This document shows, piece after piece, positions 1 through 7,653 of a stretch of DNA of 11,930 bases. Origin of the DNA: Oscillospiraceae bacterium (GTDB lineage: Bacteria > Bacillota > Clostridia > Oscillospirales > Ruminococcaceae); contig JAITVF010000115.1 in the NCBI GenBank assembly GCA_031285945.1, positions 1 to 11,930 of the forward strand, given 5' to 3'. The first letter of the stretch is position 1. Every line of letters starts with the position of its first letter. Below the pieces are notes generated by a model. That model was not told where the DNA came from, ran no database searches, and was given only the letters and a program-made list of their open reading frames with translations. A program made the translations under genes and the position numbers.

Positions 1-1733
1 AAGTGCTTTAGTATGGCCGCCGCCCGCTTGTACCCTATGCCGGGGATTTTGGTTAGGCGCAGCTCAAAGGAGCTTTTCGTGTGCTTTTTCTTCATAAAGG
101 TGATGGAATAGCGGTGGACCTCGTCCTGAATCTTTGTCACCAGCGAAAAGGCTCCCCGGTTTTTGGCTATGGCAATTTCACCGCCGTTTTCGGCTATAGC
201 TCTGGTGCGGTGGGCCGAATCCTTAACCATGCCGAACACAGGAATATCAAAGCCCATCTCTCTGACCATAGGCTCGACGGCGCCCACATGCCCCTTTGCG
301 CCGTCGAGTAAAATCAGGTCGGGCAGGCGGCCGAAGCCCTGGCCCGTTTCCTTTTCCTCTTCATACCTCGAAAGGCGCCTGCCTACGATCTCCCTCATGC
401 TGGCGTAGTCGTCTATACCCTCGACTGTTTTTATGTTGAAGCTGCGGTAGGCCGATTTAAGGGGCCTGCCGTTTTCAAAGACCACCATGCCGCCTACTCT
501 GGTCTGCTCGCCGTAGTTTGATATATCGTAGGCCTCTATATAGGCGGGGGGATTTTTAAGCCCCAAAAGGCGGCAAAGCTCATCGAGGGCGGCGACCTCC
601 CTGCCGGTTCGCTCAAGCTTTACCGCTATCTGCTGGGCCGCGTTTTGCGAGGCCATTTTTATGAGCTTTAGCCCTTCCCCCCGCGAGGGGATTCGCAGCT
701 CAGTTTTTTTGCCCCGCTCCTCGCGAAGATAGCGCCGTACAAGCTCCTCGTCCTCGAGCTCTCCGTCTATCAGAATCTCGCCGGGGATTTCGCCCCTTCC
801 CGACCCGTACCAGGAGAGAAGGAAATCAGAGCGGGCGGCGGGTAGGCTCTCGATTTCCCCCAGCTGGAATATCTGCTGATCCAAAAGCCTTTTCCCCCGG
901 AACTTAAGCAGCGCCACACAGCAATCTTTGGCGTTTTGGGCCAGCGCAACAACGTCGCCGTCCTCTATATTGGCGAAGACCACGCTCTGATGCTGCTCGC
1001 TTATACGCTTTACGGCGCTTATCCTGTCCCGGTAAAAGGCGGCCTTTTCAAAATCCAGGGCCTCGGAGCAGGCCTCCATCCGCTCTTTCATCAGCACCAG
1101 GGTTCCCGCGCTCCCCTTTGTGATAAAGGACTCGGCCTCTGCGATGATATCGGCGTACTGCTCTTTTGAGATTCTTCCCCGGCAAAGGCCCATGCACTGC
1201 TTTATGTGGAAGTTGAGACAGGGCCGCCCCTTGCCGAAATCGGCGGGGAAGCGGCGGTTGCAATCGGGCAGCATAAACGCCTTGTTTACGGCGTCCACTG
1301 TTTGATTAACCACAAATGAGGAAGTGTAGGGCCCCAGCCACTTGCCGCCGCCGGCGGAATCGAGCTGCTTTTCGGCGGTAATCCTGGGGTATTCCCCCGG
1401 GCCGATTTTTATATAATGGTAGCCCTTGTCGTCCTTTAGCAGTATGTTGTATTTGGGGCGGTGCTGCTTTATCATGCTGCACTCAAGAACCAGGGCCTCG
1501 AACTCGCTGGAGGTAACGATGGTGTCGAAGTCTCTTGCGTAATACACCATTTTGTAAACCTTGGGCGCGTGCTTCTCGAGGCTGCGAAAGTAACCGCTCA
1601 CTCTGTTTTTAAGGGCCTTGGCCTTGCCGATGTATATTATCTCGCCCGAAGAGTCCCGCATGATGTAAACCCCCGGCTCGAGGGGCAGCTTTCTCGCTTT
1701 TTCCCGCAGCACAGGAACATGCTCCATGCTCAT
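1..1733 (-). CDS. uvrC: UvrC, excinuclease ABC subunit C (3' end beyond window)
   Basis: UvrC is the nuclease of UvrABC nucleotide excision repair, making the 3' and 5' incisions around a bulky lesion in the UvrB-DNA complex. The first 577 residues are visible. The N-terminal GIY-YIG domain has G21-V-Y23 and Y34-I-G36, with R44, E84 and N96 as the expected catalytic residues. A cysteine set C158, C172, C180, C184 (PC-x7-C-x3-C pattern) matches the conserved UvrC cluster ligands. A UVR (UvrB-binding) helix hairpin lies around residues 212-247. The RNase H-like nuclease domain shows YDISNYGEQ near 398 and LLDGAKGHVG near 475. A helix-hairpin-helix (IPGIGYKRAA) begins near 562, where the window cuts the gene. 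The ATG at 1733 is preferred over the one at 1727 because GGGAGG (1743-1748) lies 9 bases upstream. The gene follows ptsH, with a terminator-like hairpin between them and no room for a separate standard promoter outside that hairpin. Identification is secure. Confidence 0.97.
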   Translation of the reverse strand, partial: MSMEHVPVLREKARKLPLEPGVYIMRDSSGEIIYIGKAKALKNRVSGYFRSLEKHAPKVYKMVYYARDFDTIVTSSEFEALVLECSMIKQHRPKYNILLKDDKGYHYIKIGPGEYPRITAEKQLDSAGGGKWLGPYTSSFVVNQTVDAVNKAFMLPDCNRRFPADFGKGRPCLNFHIKQCMGLCRGRISKEQYADIIAEAESFITKGSAGTLVLMKERMEACSEALDFEKAAFYRDRISAVKRISEQHQSVVFANIEDGDVVALAQNAKDCCVALLKFRGKRLLDQQIFQLGEIESLPAARSDFLLSWYGSGRGEIPGEILIDGELEDEELVRRYLREERGKKTELRIPSRGEGLKLIKMASQNAAQQIAVKLERTGREVAALDELCRLLGLKNPPAYIEAYDISNYGEQTRVGGMVVFENGRPLKSAYRSFNIKTVEGIDDYASMREIVGRRLSRYEEEKETGQGFGRLPDLILLDGAKGHVGAVEPMVREMGFDIPVFGMVKDSAHRTRAIAENGGEIAIAKNRGAFSLVTKIQDEVHRYSITFMKKKHTKSSFELRLTKIPGIGYKRAAAILKH

Positions 1734-1742
1734 ACCGCCACG

Positions 1743-1748
1743 CCTCCC
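1743..1748 (-). promoter_or_regulatory. uvrC ribosome binding site
   Basis: On the minus strand GGGAGG stands 9 bases before the ATG at 1733 and 15 before the next in-frame ATG at 1727, which decides the start. It directly follows the T-run of the upstream hairpin terminator, so the terminator tail and the ribosome binding site are contiguous. Confidence 0.75.
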
Positions 1749-1780
1749 AAAAAAGACAAAGCGCCGCCACTCAGGCGGCG
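1749..1780 (-). terminator. Rho-independent terminator/attenuator after ptsH
   Basis: On the minus strand a 7-bp all-G/C stem (CGCCGCC at 1774-1780 pairing with GGCGGCG at 1762-1768) encloses the five-base loop TGAGT. It is followed by CTTTGTC and six T residues. It lies 31 bases after the ptsH stop and ends where the uvrC ribosome binding site begins. Since no clear uvrC promoter lies between hairpin and start codon, it probably works as a partial terminator that lets some transcripts read through into uvrC. The U-tract is interrupted, which fits incomplete termination. Confidence 0.7.
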
Positions 1781-1811
1781 ACGCCATTGCGTTATAACTA
1801 CAAATTTAAGC

Positions 1812-2075
1812 TCAGTCGGCAAAGCCGGATTCAACCAGCTTGACCAGACCCTCTACGGCCTGCTGCTCATCGGGCCCGTCGGCTATAACCTTTATGGCCG
1901 TTCCGCCGACAATGCCCAGCGAAAGCACGCCGAGCAGACTTTTGGCGTTAACGCGGCGCTCTTCCTTCTCAACCCAGACGGAGGATTTGTACTCGTTGGC
2001 CTTCTGGATAAAAAACGTGGCCGGGCGGGCGTGAAGGCCTACCTGATTTTGAACCGAAACGTCTTTTACAAACAT
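1812..2075 (-). CDS. ptsH: HPr, phosphocarrier protein of the PTS
   Basis: This is a full-length 87-residue HPr. HPr carries phosphate from enzyme I to the sugar-specific EIIA proteins of the phosphotransferase system in the cytoplasm. The active-site histidine is H15 in GLHARPA. The regulatory serine is S46 in NAKSLLGVLSLG, the site phosphorylated by HPr kinase in Firmicutes, which makes HPr-Ser-P a partner of CcpA in catabolite repression. Having both residues separates it from Crh, which lacks the histidine. The ATG at 2075 has AGAGGTG (2083-2089) 7 bases upstream. A good promoter lies at 2156-2183, a hairpin terminator follows the stop, and uvrC comes next on the same strand. Enzyme I is not in the window, so this is a ptsH separated from ptsI. 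The family call is very secure; a purely regulatory role is possible. Confidence 0.96.
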   Translation of the reverse strand: MFVKDVSVQNQVGLHARPATFFIQKANEYKSSVWVEKEERRVNAKSLLGVLSLGIVGGTAIKVIADGPDEQQAVEGLVKLVESGFAD

Positions 2076-2155
2076 GGATATACACCTCTAATTCTCTATG
2101 TAAAGGATTATCGTTCGCTTATACGCGCAAATCCGAAACGTGCGCCTTATATCAT

Positions 2156-2183
2156 ATTATACCACAGTGAGGTGCCCCGTCAA
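2156..2183 (-). promoter_or_regulatory. Sigma-A-type promoter of ptsH
   Basis: On the minus strand TTGACG (2178-2183) and a perfect TATAAT (2156-2161) are separated by 16 bases. Transcription would start near 2149, leaving an untranslated leader of about 70 bases before the ptsH start at 2075. This is one of the two best promoter matches in the window. Confidence 0.75.
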
Positions 2184-2274
2184 CGAAGATTGGCGTTTTG
2201 GGGCTATTATGCCGAATATTTTTGCTGGTACTCCAAAACTGCGCCATCTTAGACTGCGACTATTGTAGAATTTA

Positions 2275-2303
2275 ACTATAAAGTATTTCACGGTTATGGA
2301 CAA
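2275..2303 (-). promoter_or_regulatory. Possible second upstream promoter for ptsH
   Basis: TTGTCC (2298-2303) and TATAGT (2275-2280) are spaced by 17 bases on the minus strand, between the end of the DUF554 gene and ptsH. It is a weaker match than the proximal promoter and would give a leader of about 190 bases. It could be a chance match in A/T-rich intergenic DNA. Confidence 0.25.
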
Positions 2304-2342
2304 AATCACGGCCTTGCGGGGTGATACGGCGTCGGCCAAAAG

Positions 2343-3056
2343 CTAAGCGCCACAAAACGCCTGCCATAGGACTGGAATTATCATGGCGGGCATCAGGTTG
2401 GCGGGCTTTAGCCTGGTATCGGCAATAAAGTTGATTCCCGTTACCATCACAAGGGCGTATCCCACCATGCAAAAAGAGTCGAGCAGCGGGTCGGTTATAT
2501 AGGGCGCTATAAACCTGGCTAGAACGGTGACCGAGCCCTGTAGCAGCAAAATCGGCACAAAAGAGAACAAAACCCCTATCCCCAGCGCCGAGGCTAAAAT
2601 CAGCGCGGTCGTAAAGTCCAGCATGCTCTTTGTGTATAAAGTGTTGGCGTTGCCCGAAAGCCCCTCCTCCAACGCGCCTATAACGGCCATGGCCCCTACG
2701 CCGAAGATGATGGACGCGCTCACAAAGCCCCTTGCAAAGCCCTCGGCGCCAAACCTTGCTTCGAGCGACCGGCCAAAGGCGTTAAGCCTGTCGTCTATTT
2801 TAAGGGCTTCCCCGCAAATACAGCCCAATACAAGGCTTATAAGAAGCAAAAGGCTGCCGTTTGCCATAAGCCTTCCGGTTTGGGGCTCGGCCTTAATCAT
2901 GGCCGTAAGCACCCCCGAAAGCCCTATCAGGAATACCCCCAGCCCCTCGGTCTTAAGCGCCGCCTCGCTTATCCTTTGGGGGATACCCTTTTTAAGGGCT
3001 ACGCCGATTATGGAGCCCGCAACAATGCCCGCGCAATTTACCAGTGTACCCGTCAA
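2343..3056 (-). CDS. DUF554 (YqgA/YdfK-type) integral membrane protein
   Basis: The 237-residue protein belongs to the DUF554 family, whose transport or other function is not firmly established. The family hallmark GTLVN is at the N terminus, and the conserved GVGAMAVIGALEEGLSG is followed by TLYTKSMLDFTTA in the middle. Hydrophobic segments lie near residues 4-21, 36-53, 67-85, 108-130, 147-176, 195-210 and 220-235, suggesting about seven membrane passes. Length is typical. The start is TTG at 3056: the next in-frame ATG is at residue 53 and would remove the conserved N terminus, while GGGGAG (3067-3072) sits 10 bases upstream of the TTG. The gene starts about 46 bases after the terminator of the NuoE-like gene. 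I see no clear own promoter in that short gap, so it may depend on readthrough. Substrate unknown. Confidence 0.9.
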   Translation of the reverse strand: MTGTLVNCAGIVAGSIIGVALKKGIPQRISEAALKTEGLGVFLIGLSGVLTAMIKAEPQTGRLMANGSLLLLISLVLGCICGEALKIDDRLNAFGRSLEARFGAEGFARGFVSASIIFGVGAMAVIGALEEGLSGNANTLYTKSMLDFTTALILASALGIGVLFSFVPILLLQGSVTVLARFIAPYITDPLLDSFCMVGYALVMVTGINFIADTRLKPANLMPAMIIPVLWQAFCGA

Positions 3057-3101
3057 GGTAAAAACACTCCCCGCCCGTTCGCCGGTTTATACTACTTCCC
3101 T

Positions 3102-3138
3102 ATAAAAAGCGCCTTAACCCACGGGGGCAAGGCGCTTT
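3102..3138 (-). terminator. Rho-independent terminator of the NuoE-like gene
   Basis: On the minus strand a 10-bp stem, AAAGCGCCTT (3129-3138) pairing with AAGGCGCTTT (3106-3115), encloses a 13-base loop. The last three T residues of the stem continue into a TTTTT run and then ATA. It begins about 30 bases after the stop codon of the NuoE-like gene and separates it from the DUF554 gene downstream. Confidence 0.82.
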
Positions 3139-3168
3139 ATTGCCACAGCGGCATTTACCGAACAAGCC

Positions 3169-3672
3169 CTAATTCTGATCTTTGTATTTTTGCAGTATTC
3201 CCGGCACGTCGGCGGCGGTAAGCCTTCCGTAAACGTCGTCGTTTACCGTCATAACGGGGGCGAGCCCGCAGGCGCCTATGCACCGGCAGGCGTCCAGGGA
3301 AAAGAGGCCGTCTTCGGTGCATTCACCGCTCGAAACGCCCAGCTCCTCGGTAATTCTGTTAAGAATGTCCCCCGCGCCCTTGACATAGCAGGCGGTGCCG
3401 AGGCAGCAGCTCACCTTAAAGCGGCCCTTGGGGTTTACGGTAAACTGCGAGTAAAAGGTCACCACCCCGTAAACCTCCTCCAGCCGTATATCAAGGCCTT
3501 CGGCGATCATCTTTTGCACCTCTATGGGCAGGTAGCCGTAAATGCTCTGGGCTCTTTGCAGCGCGACCATAAGCGCGCCCTTGCGCTCTTTAACCTCCGA
3601 GATTACTTCCATAAGCCTTGCCTTTTGCTCCGGAGTTCCCCTGAAAACAGCCCTGCTCCTGGTATTGGCCAT
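3169..3672 (-). CDS. NuoE-like [2Fe-2S] subunit of an NADH-linked oxidoreductase
   Basis: The product is a thioredoxin-like [2Fe-2S] ferredoxin of the NuoE/24-kDa family, which passes electrons between an NADH-binding flavoprotein (NuoF type) and further iron-sulfur centres in complex I, formate dehydrogenases and bifurcating hydrogenases. Counting from the chosen ATG (167 residues), the cluster ligands are C90 and C95 (C-x4-C) and C131 and C135 (C-x3-C), all present. The N-terminal helical part holds ALQRAQSIYGYLP and VYGVVTFYSQF, both family hallmarks. The ATG at 3672 is preferred: GGAGGG (3683-3688) is 10 bases upstream, whereas the longer reading from GTG at 3690 would overlap that site. 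No NuoF, HydA or other partner is next to it: the gene is flanked by purL and its own terminator, so it appears monocistronic and must pair with proteins encoded elsewhere. A candidate Rex site precedes it. Confidence 0.93.
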   Translation of the reverse strand: MANTRSRAVFRGTPEQKARLMEVISEVKERKGALMVALQRAQSIYGYLPIEVQKMIAEGLDIRLEEVYGVVTFYSQFTVNPKGRFKVSCCLGTACYVKGAGDILNRITEELGVSSGECTEDGLFSLDACRCIGACGLAPVMTVNDDVYGRLTAADVPGILQKYKDQN

Positions 3673-3733
3673 ATAGCCTTTTCCCTCCACATGGTTTGCT
3701 GGCTAAAAGTAAATATGCCGCGCTATCCAAACA

Positions 3734-3742
3734 ATTATAGCA
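3734..3742 (-). promoter_or_regulatory. Possible proximal promoter (extended -10) of the NuoE-like gene
   Basis: TGCTATAAT on the minus strand (3734-3742) is an extended -10 element with a perfect TATAAT hexamer. The -35 region at 17-base spacing (TAGTAT) is poor. Transcription would begin near 3727, about 55 bases before the ATG at 3672. Confidence 0.45.
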
Positions 3743-3781
3743 AAAGCGCCTGCGCGATACTACAGTGACCTGTGCCAAAAA

Positions 3782-3811
3782 ATTATACACAACCGGTTAA
3801 TTATTTCACAA
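3782..3811 (-). promoter_or_regulatory. Possible distal promoter of the NuoE-like gene
   Basis: TTGTGA (3806-3811) and TATAAT (3782-3787) on the minus strand are spaced by 18 bases. The -35 hexamer and the spacer overlap the candidate Rex operator, and the spacer also holds the 8-base palindrome AACCGGTT (3791-3798). Confidence 0.5.
3794..3811 (-). promoter_or_regulatory. Candidate Rex (redox repressor) operator
   Basis: The minus-strand sequence TTGTGAAATAATTAACCG matches the Rex-family consensus TTGTTAANNNNTTAACAA at 11 of the 14 defined positions (6 of 7 in the left half, 5 of 7 in the right). It covers the -35 hexamer and part of the spacer of the distal promoter, where a repressor would block RNA polymerase. 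Rex responds to the NADH/NAD+ ratio, which suits a gene for an NADH-oxidoreductase subunit. Binding is inferred from sequence only. Confidence 0.4.
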
Positions 3812-3909
3812 CAATGTCGAAACATGGCGCTTCGCCGCGCGAATGCGAGTTAAAACGGCGTGGCGGCGTTATACTAAACGGCTATAGGGCAACGCGCCGG
3901 ATGGCCGTC

Positions 3910-6900
3910 TCACCTATAATATCTGGCGGCGCAACGAAAAATATCCAGCATGGGGCAAAAAGGCATATTTTTGTAAAGATGCGGCCCCCAGCGCTCGTTG
4001 TGGCCCATCTTACCGAGCACCCTGCCGTCGGGGGAGGTTATCCCCTCTATAGCGAAGGCGGAGCCGTTGGGGTTGTGCTCTATATCCATGGAGGGCATGT
4101 TGTCCCGGCCGACATACTGGGTGGCTACCTGCCCGCCCGCGGCCATTTGCCTGATGAGGCCATCGTCGGCGATAAACCTTCCCTCCCCGTGGGAAACGGG
4201 AACGGTGTAGACCTCACCCGGCTCCATGCCGCACAGCCAGGGAGACATGGCCGAGGCTATACGGGTTCTTACCATTCGGCTCTGGTGGCGGCCGATCACG
4301 TTGTGGGTAAGTGTGGGCATATCCTCCCCCGGCTCCCTGTACTCGCCAAAGGGAACGAGCCCCAGCCTTACAAGGGCCTGAAAGCCGTTGCAGATTCCCA
4401 GCATGAGCCCGTCGCGCCGGTATAAAAGCTCCTCTACCTTGTCTTTTATAACGGGGTTGCGCATAAAGGCGGCTATAAATTTAGCGCTGCCCTCAGGCTC
4501 GTCGCCCGCCGAGAATCCGCCGGGAAGGGCTACGATATTGCTCCTTGCCACAAGGGCCGCAAAGCCCTCAACCGATTCGGAGATAGCTCGCGGGGTCAGG
4601 TTGCGAAGCACGAAGATCTCGGCCTTAATTCCGGCGTTTTCGAAGGCGCGGGCGGTGTCGTACTCGCAGTTGGTGCCGGGGAAGACGGGGATTGCCGCGA
4701 CCGGCGCCCCCTGGGCGGTTTTTACGCCTGGGGCGCGGGCGGGGGCCTTCCCTTCAAAGGTAAAGGGCTCAGCCTTGCCGGGCTGCTCGGCAAGGTCGGG
4801 GTAGACGGGGCGCAGGGTATTCTCCCAGCCATGCTGAACGTCCTTTAGCGATACCTCCTCCCCCGTGTCAAGAATAAGGCGGTAATCCGCAACGGTCTCG
4901 CCCAAGAGGAAGTTATCCAGCTCAAAGATATGCTCTTTGGCTTCTATCAAAATCGCGCCTGGCACAGGGGAAAAGCTCAGGGGCTTATCGGCCCTGAAGC
5001 CGAGCATGTTGCCAAAGCACATGCTGCATACGGCCTCGGCGGAGCCCCCTGTCCCGACCGCCCTGGCGGCCCGCACCCGCCCGCTGGCGAGAAGCTCCTC
5101 GGCGGTATCGAGAATGAACCTGACGTCGTCAAAGTTAACCGTCATCCCCGCCCTGGAGGGGGAAAGAAGGTAGACCGGGCTGCCCGGCGCCTTAAACTCG
5201 TCCGAGACTATCTTATCGGCCCGGGATGCCGAAACGGCCACGCTGACCAGGGTTGGGGGTACGCTCAGCTCCTCAAAGCTGCCCGACATCGAATCCTTGC
5301 CGCCTATGGCCGCTATCTGGAGCTCAAGCTGAGCGGTCAGCGCGCCCAGGAGGGCGGCGGCGGGCCGGCCCCAGCGCAGGGGGTCGCACTCGGGCTTTTC
5401 ATAATATTCCTGAAAGGTAAGCCAGCTCCTGCTTCGTTTTCCCCCCGCGGCTATTACCTTGGCGACCGATTCCACCACCGAGTCCATGGCGGCGTGGTAG
5501 GGGCTTATTGTGGCGGCGTCTGGGTCAAAGGCGAAGCTCATTATGGAGCAGGCCTCGGTTTCGCCCTTTAAAACGGGGAATTTGGCGGCCATTACCTGCG
5601 ATGGCGTCCGCTGATATTTGCCGCCGTAGGGCAAAAGCACGCTGCCCGCCCCTATGGTAGAGTCGAACCGCTCGGCGAGGCCCCTGCGGGAGCAAAAGCG
5701 AAGGCTTGCCATCTCATCCATGATCATAGGCCCGGTAGCCGGCAAAAAGCGTTTCTCGGCGGCGCAGGGGGCGGGGACTCTGGCCCCCGCAAACTTGGGC
5801 GCGCCGTTGGAGGATAAAAACTCGCGCCGCAGCCGCACGATTTCTTTACCCCGCCAGAGCATTACAAGCTCTGGCTCGGCGGTCACCTCGGCCACCACCA
5901 TAGCCTCCAGGTTTTCCTGGTCGGCAAGGCGGCGAAGGGTCTGCGCGTCCTCTGCTGAAACAACCGCTGCCATCCGCTCCTGGCTTTCGCTTATGGCCAG
6001 CTCGGTTCCGCTTAGCCCCTCGTATTTAAGGGGGATTTTATCGAGATTTACCCGCACCCCGTCGGCGAGCTCCCCTATGGCTACGCTAACCCCGCCCGCG
6101 CCAAAGTCGTTGCAGCGCCTTATAAGCCTTACAGCCTCGGGGTTTCTGAAAAGGCGCTGGAGCTTACGCTCCTCGGGGGGGTTACCCTTTTGCACCTCTG
6201 AGCCGCAGCTCTCGAGCGAGGCCTCGGTGTGGGCCCTCGAGGAGCCCGTCGCCCCGCCGCAGCCGTCCCTCCCCGTGCGCCCGCCAAGCAGTATTATCTT
6301 ATCGCTTGGCCGGGGCTTTTCGCGGAGCACGTCCCTCGCCGGGGCCGCGCCCACCACCGCGCCCAGCTCCATGCGCTTTGCCTCGTAGCCGGGGTGATAT
6401 ATCTCGTGGACAAGCCCGGTCGCAAGGCCGATCTGGTTGCCGTAGGAGGAATATCCGGCCGCCGCGGTCCGGCAGATTTTGCGCTGGGAAAGCTTTCCCT
6501 TACGCGTTTCCTCAGAAGGCTTAAGGGGACTGGCGGCCCCTGTGATCCTCATAGCCTGGTGGACGTAGCTCCGCCCCGAAAGGGGGTCGCGGATGGCGCC
6601 GCCAAGGCAGGTTGCCGCCCCGCCAAAGGGCTCTATCTCGGTGGGGTGGTTGTGGGTTTCGTTCTTGAACATCAACAGCCAGTCCTCCGGCTTGCCGTCC
6701 ACGTCGATGGAAAGGTTTACCGAGCAGGCGTTTATCTCCTCCGACTGGTCAAGCCGCTCGAGGCAGCCCCTTGCCTTCATGGCCTTGGCGCCGATGGTGG
6801 CCATATCCATCAGGGTTACCGGCTTGCTGATTCCCAGCTCCTCGCGCAAATTAAGATACCGCTCATGGGCGGCTGAAATCTCGGGGTCCTCGATCGCTAT

Positions 6901-7605
6901 ATCCTCAAGCCTGGTCAAAAAGGTGGTGTGGCGGCAGTGGTCGGACCAGTATGTATCTATTACCCTAAGCTCCGTTATGGTGGGGTCGCGGTCCTCTTGC
7001 TTAAAGTAATCCCTGCAAAAGCTCAGGTCGGCTGCATCCATGGCCATACCCAGCTCTTTGTGCAGGTCGGCGAGACCCTGGCCGTCAAGCTCTTTAAACC
7101 CGCCGAGCACCGCTACGTCATCGGCGGCTGGGTAGGAGGCCTCAAGCGTCTCGGGCAAAATGAGAGAGGCCTCTCTGCTCTCAACAGGGTTTATAAGATG
7201 GCGCTTTATACGCAGGTAATCAACGAGGGAAAAATCCCCCTCCAGCACAATAATCCTGGCACAGCGGACCATAGGGCGCTCCCCGCCCGAAATAAGGGAG
7301 ACGCACTGGGCGCAGCTGTCGGCCCGCTGGTCGAACTGGCCGGGCAAAAGCTCAACCGCAAATACCCTGGACTCGCCGAAGCTGGGCAGCGAGTCAAAAA
7401 TATTATCAACCCTGGGCTCGCCCAGGATAGTGTTGCGGCTCTTTAAAAAGACCTCGGCGCTTATCCCCTCAAGTAAATACCGGTTGATTACCCGGACTCG
7501 GTCAATGCCCTCCGCCCCCAGAGTATCGCGCAGATCGTTAAGAATTCCCAGAGCCTCTACCGCGAAGTCCTTCTTTTTTTCCACATACAGGCAAAACACC
7601 GCCAT
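3910..7605 (-). CDS. purL: PurL, one-chain phosphoribosylformylglycinamidine (FGAM) synthase
   Basis: The enzyme converts FGAR to FGAM using glutamine and ATP, the fourth step of purine synthesis. This is the long form (1231 residues from the chosen start), in which the synthetase and glutaminase parts are fused, so no separate PurQ or PurS is needed. An N-terminal PurS-like region covers about residues 1-140. The catalytic-site region WSDHCRHTTF lies near 220, the metal/ATP-site KNETHNHPTEIEPFGG near 314, and DGCGGATGSS near 447. A second synthetase half with IGGKDSMSGSF is near 770. The C-terminal class I amidotransferase has FPGTNCEYDTARAF near 976, LPGGFSAGD near 1027, nucleophile C1072 in LGICNGFQ, and H1202/E1204 in GHNERW. 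The start is uncertain: ATG at 7605 has GGGGG (7617-7621) 11 bases upstream, ATG at 7614 has almost no spacing, and a TTG at 7623 is also open. No other pur gene is adjacent and no clear promoter or terminator was found. Confidence 0.96.
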   Translation of the reverse strand: MAVFCLYVEKKKDFAVEALGILNDLRDTLGAEGIDRVRVINRYLLEGISAEVFLKSRNTILGEPRVDNIFDSLPSFGESRVFAVELLPGQFDQRADSCAQCVSLISGGERPMVRCARIIVLEGDFSLVDYLRIKRHLINPVESREASLILPETLEASYPAADDVAVLGGFKELDGQGLADLHKELGMAMDAADLSFCRDYFKQEDRDPTITELRVIDTYWSDHCRHTTFLTRLEDIAIEDPEISAAHERYLNLREELGISKPVTLMDMATIGAKAMKARGCLERLDQSEEINACSVNLSIDVDGKPEDWLLMFKNETHNHPTEIEPFGGAATCLGGAIRDPLSGRSYVHQAMRITGAASPLKPSEETRKGKLSQRKICRTAAAGYSSYGNQIGLATGLVHEIYHPGYEAKRMELGAVVGAAPARDVLREKPRPSDKIILLGGRTGRDGCGGATGSSRAHTEASLESCGSEVQKGNPPEERKLQRLFRNPEAVRLIRRCNDFGAGGVSVAIGELADGVRVNLDKIPLKYEGLSGTELAISESQERMAAVVSAEDAQTLRRLADQENLEAMVVAEVTAEPELVMLWRGKEIVRLRREFLSSNGAPKFAGARVPAPCAAEKRFLPATGPMIMDEMASLRFCSRRGLAERFDSTIGAGSVLLPYGGKYQRTPSQVMAAKFPVLKGETEACSIMSFAFDPDAATISPYHAAMDSVVESVAKVIAAGGKRSRSWLTFQEYYEKPECDPLRWGRPAAALLGALTAQLELQIAAIGGKDSMSGSFEELSVPPTLVSVAVSASRADKIVSDEFKAPGSPVYLLSPSRAGMTVNFDDVRFILDTAEELLASGRVRAARAVGTGGSAEAVCSMCFGNMLGFRADKPLSFSPVPGAILIEAKEHIFELDNFLLGETVADYRLILDTGEEVSLKDVQHGWENTLRPVYPDLAEQPGKAEPFTFEGKAPARAPGVKTAQGAPVAAIPVFPGTNCEYDTARAFENAGIKAEIFVLRNLTPRAISESVEGFAALVARSNIVALPGGFSAGDEPEGSAKFIAAFMRNPVIKDKVEELLYRRDGLMLGICNGFQALVRLGLVPFGEYREPGEDMPTLTHNVIGRHQSRMVRTRIASAMSPWLCGMEPGEVYTVPVSHGEGRFIADDGLIRQMAAGGQVATQYVGRDNMPSMDIEHNPNGSAFAIEGITSPDGRVLGKMGHNERWGPHLYKNMPFCPMLDIFRCAARYYR

Positions 7606-7653
7606 GTTTGTCATTACCCCCAATATAGTTGTTAGCGCATAGTATTTAGCCGT

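Noticed and set aside
1812..2075. Crh rather than HPr
   Set aside because: The catalytic His15 is present in GLHARPA; Crh proteins lack it.
1461..2252. 263-codon open frame on the plus strand
   Set aside because: It lies antisense to uvrC and the complete ptsH and crosses the terminator hairpin and the ptsH promoter. No family resemblance was seen; it is a shadow of G/C-rich coding DNA.
3054..3093. Own promoter for the DUF554 gene
   Set aside because: A TATAAA lies at 3086-3091 on the minus strand, but the -35 position falls within the terminator stem and does not resemble TTGACA.
3826..3909. Terminator after purL
   Set aside because: Several short G/C pairings (for example GGCG/CGCC near 3826-3836) can be drawn, but none has a solid stem followed by a T-run.
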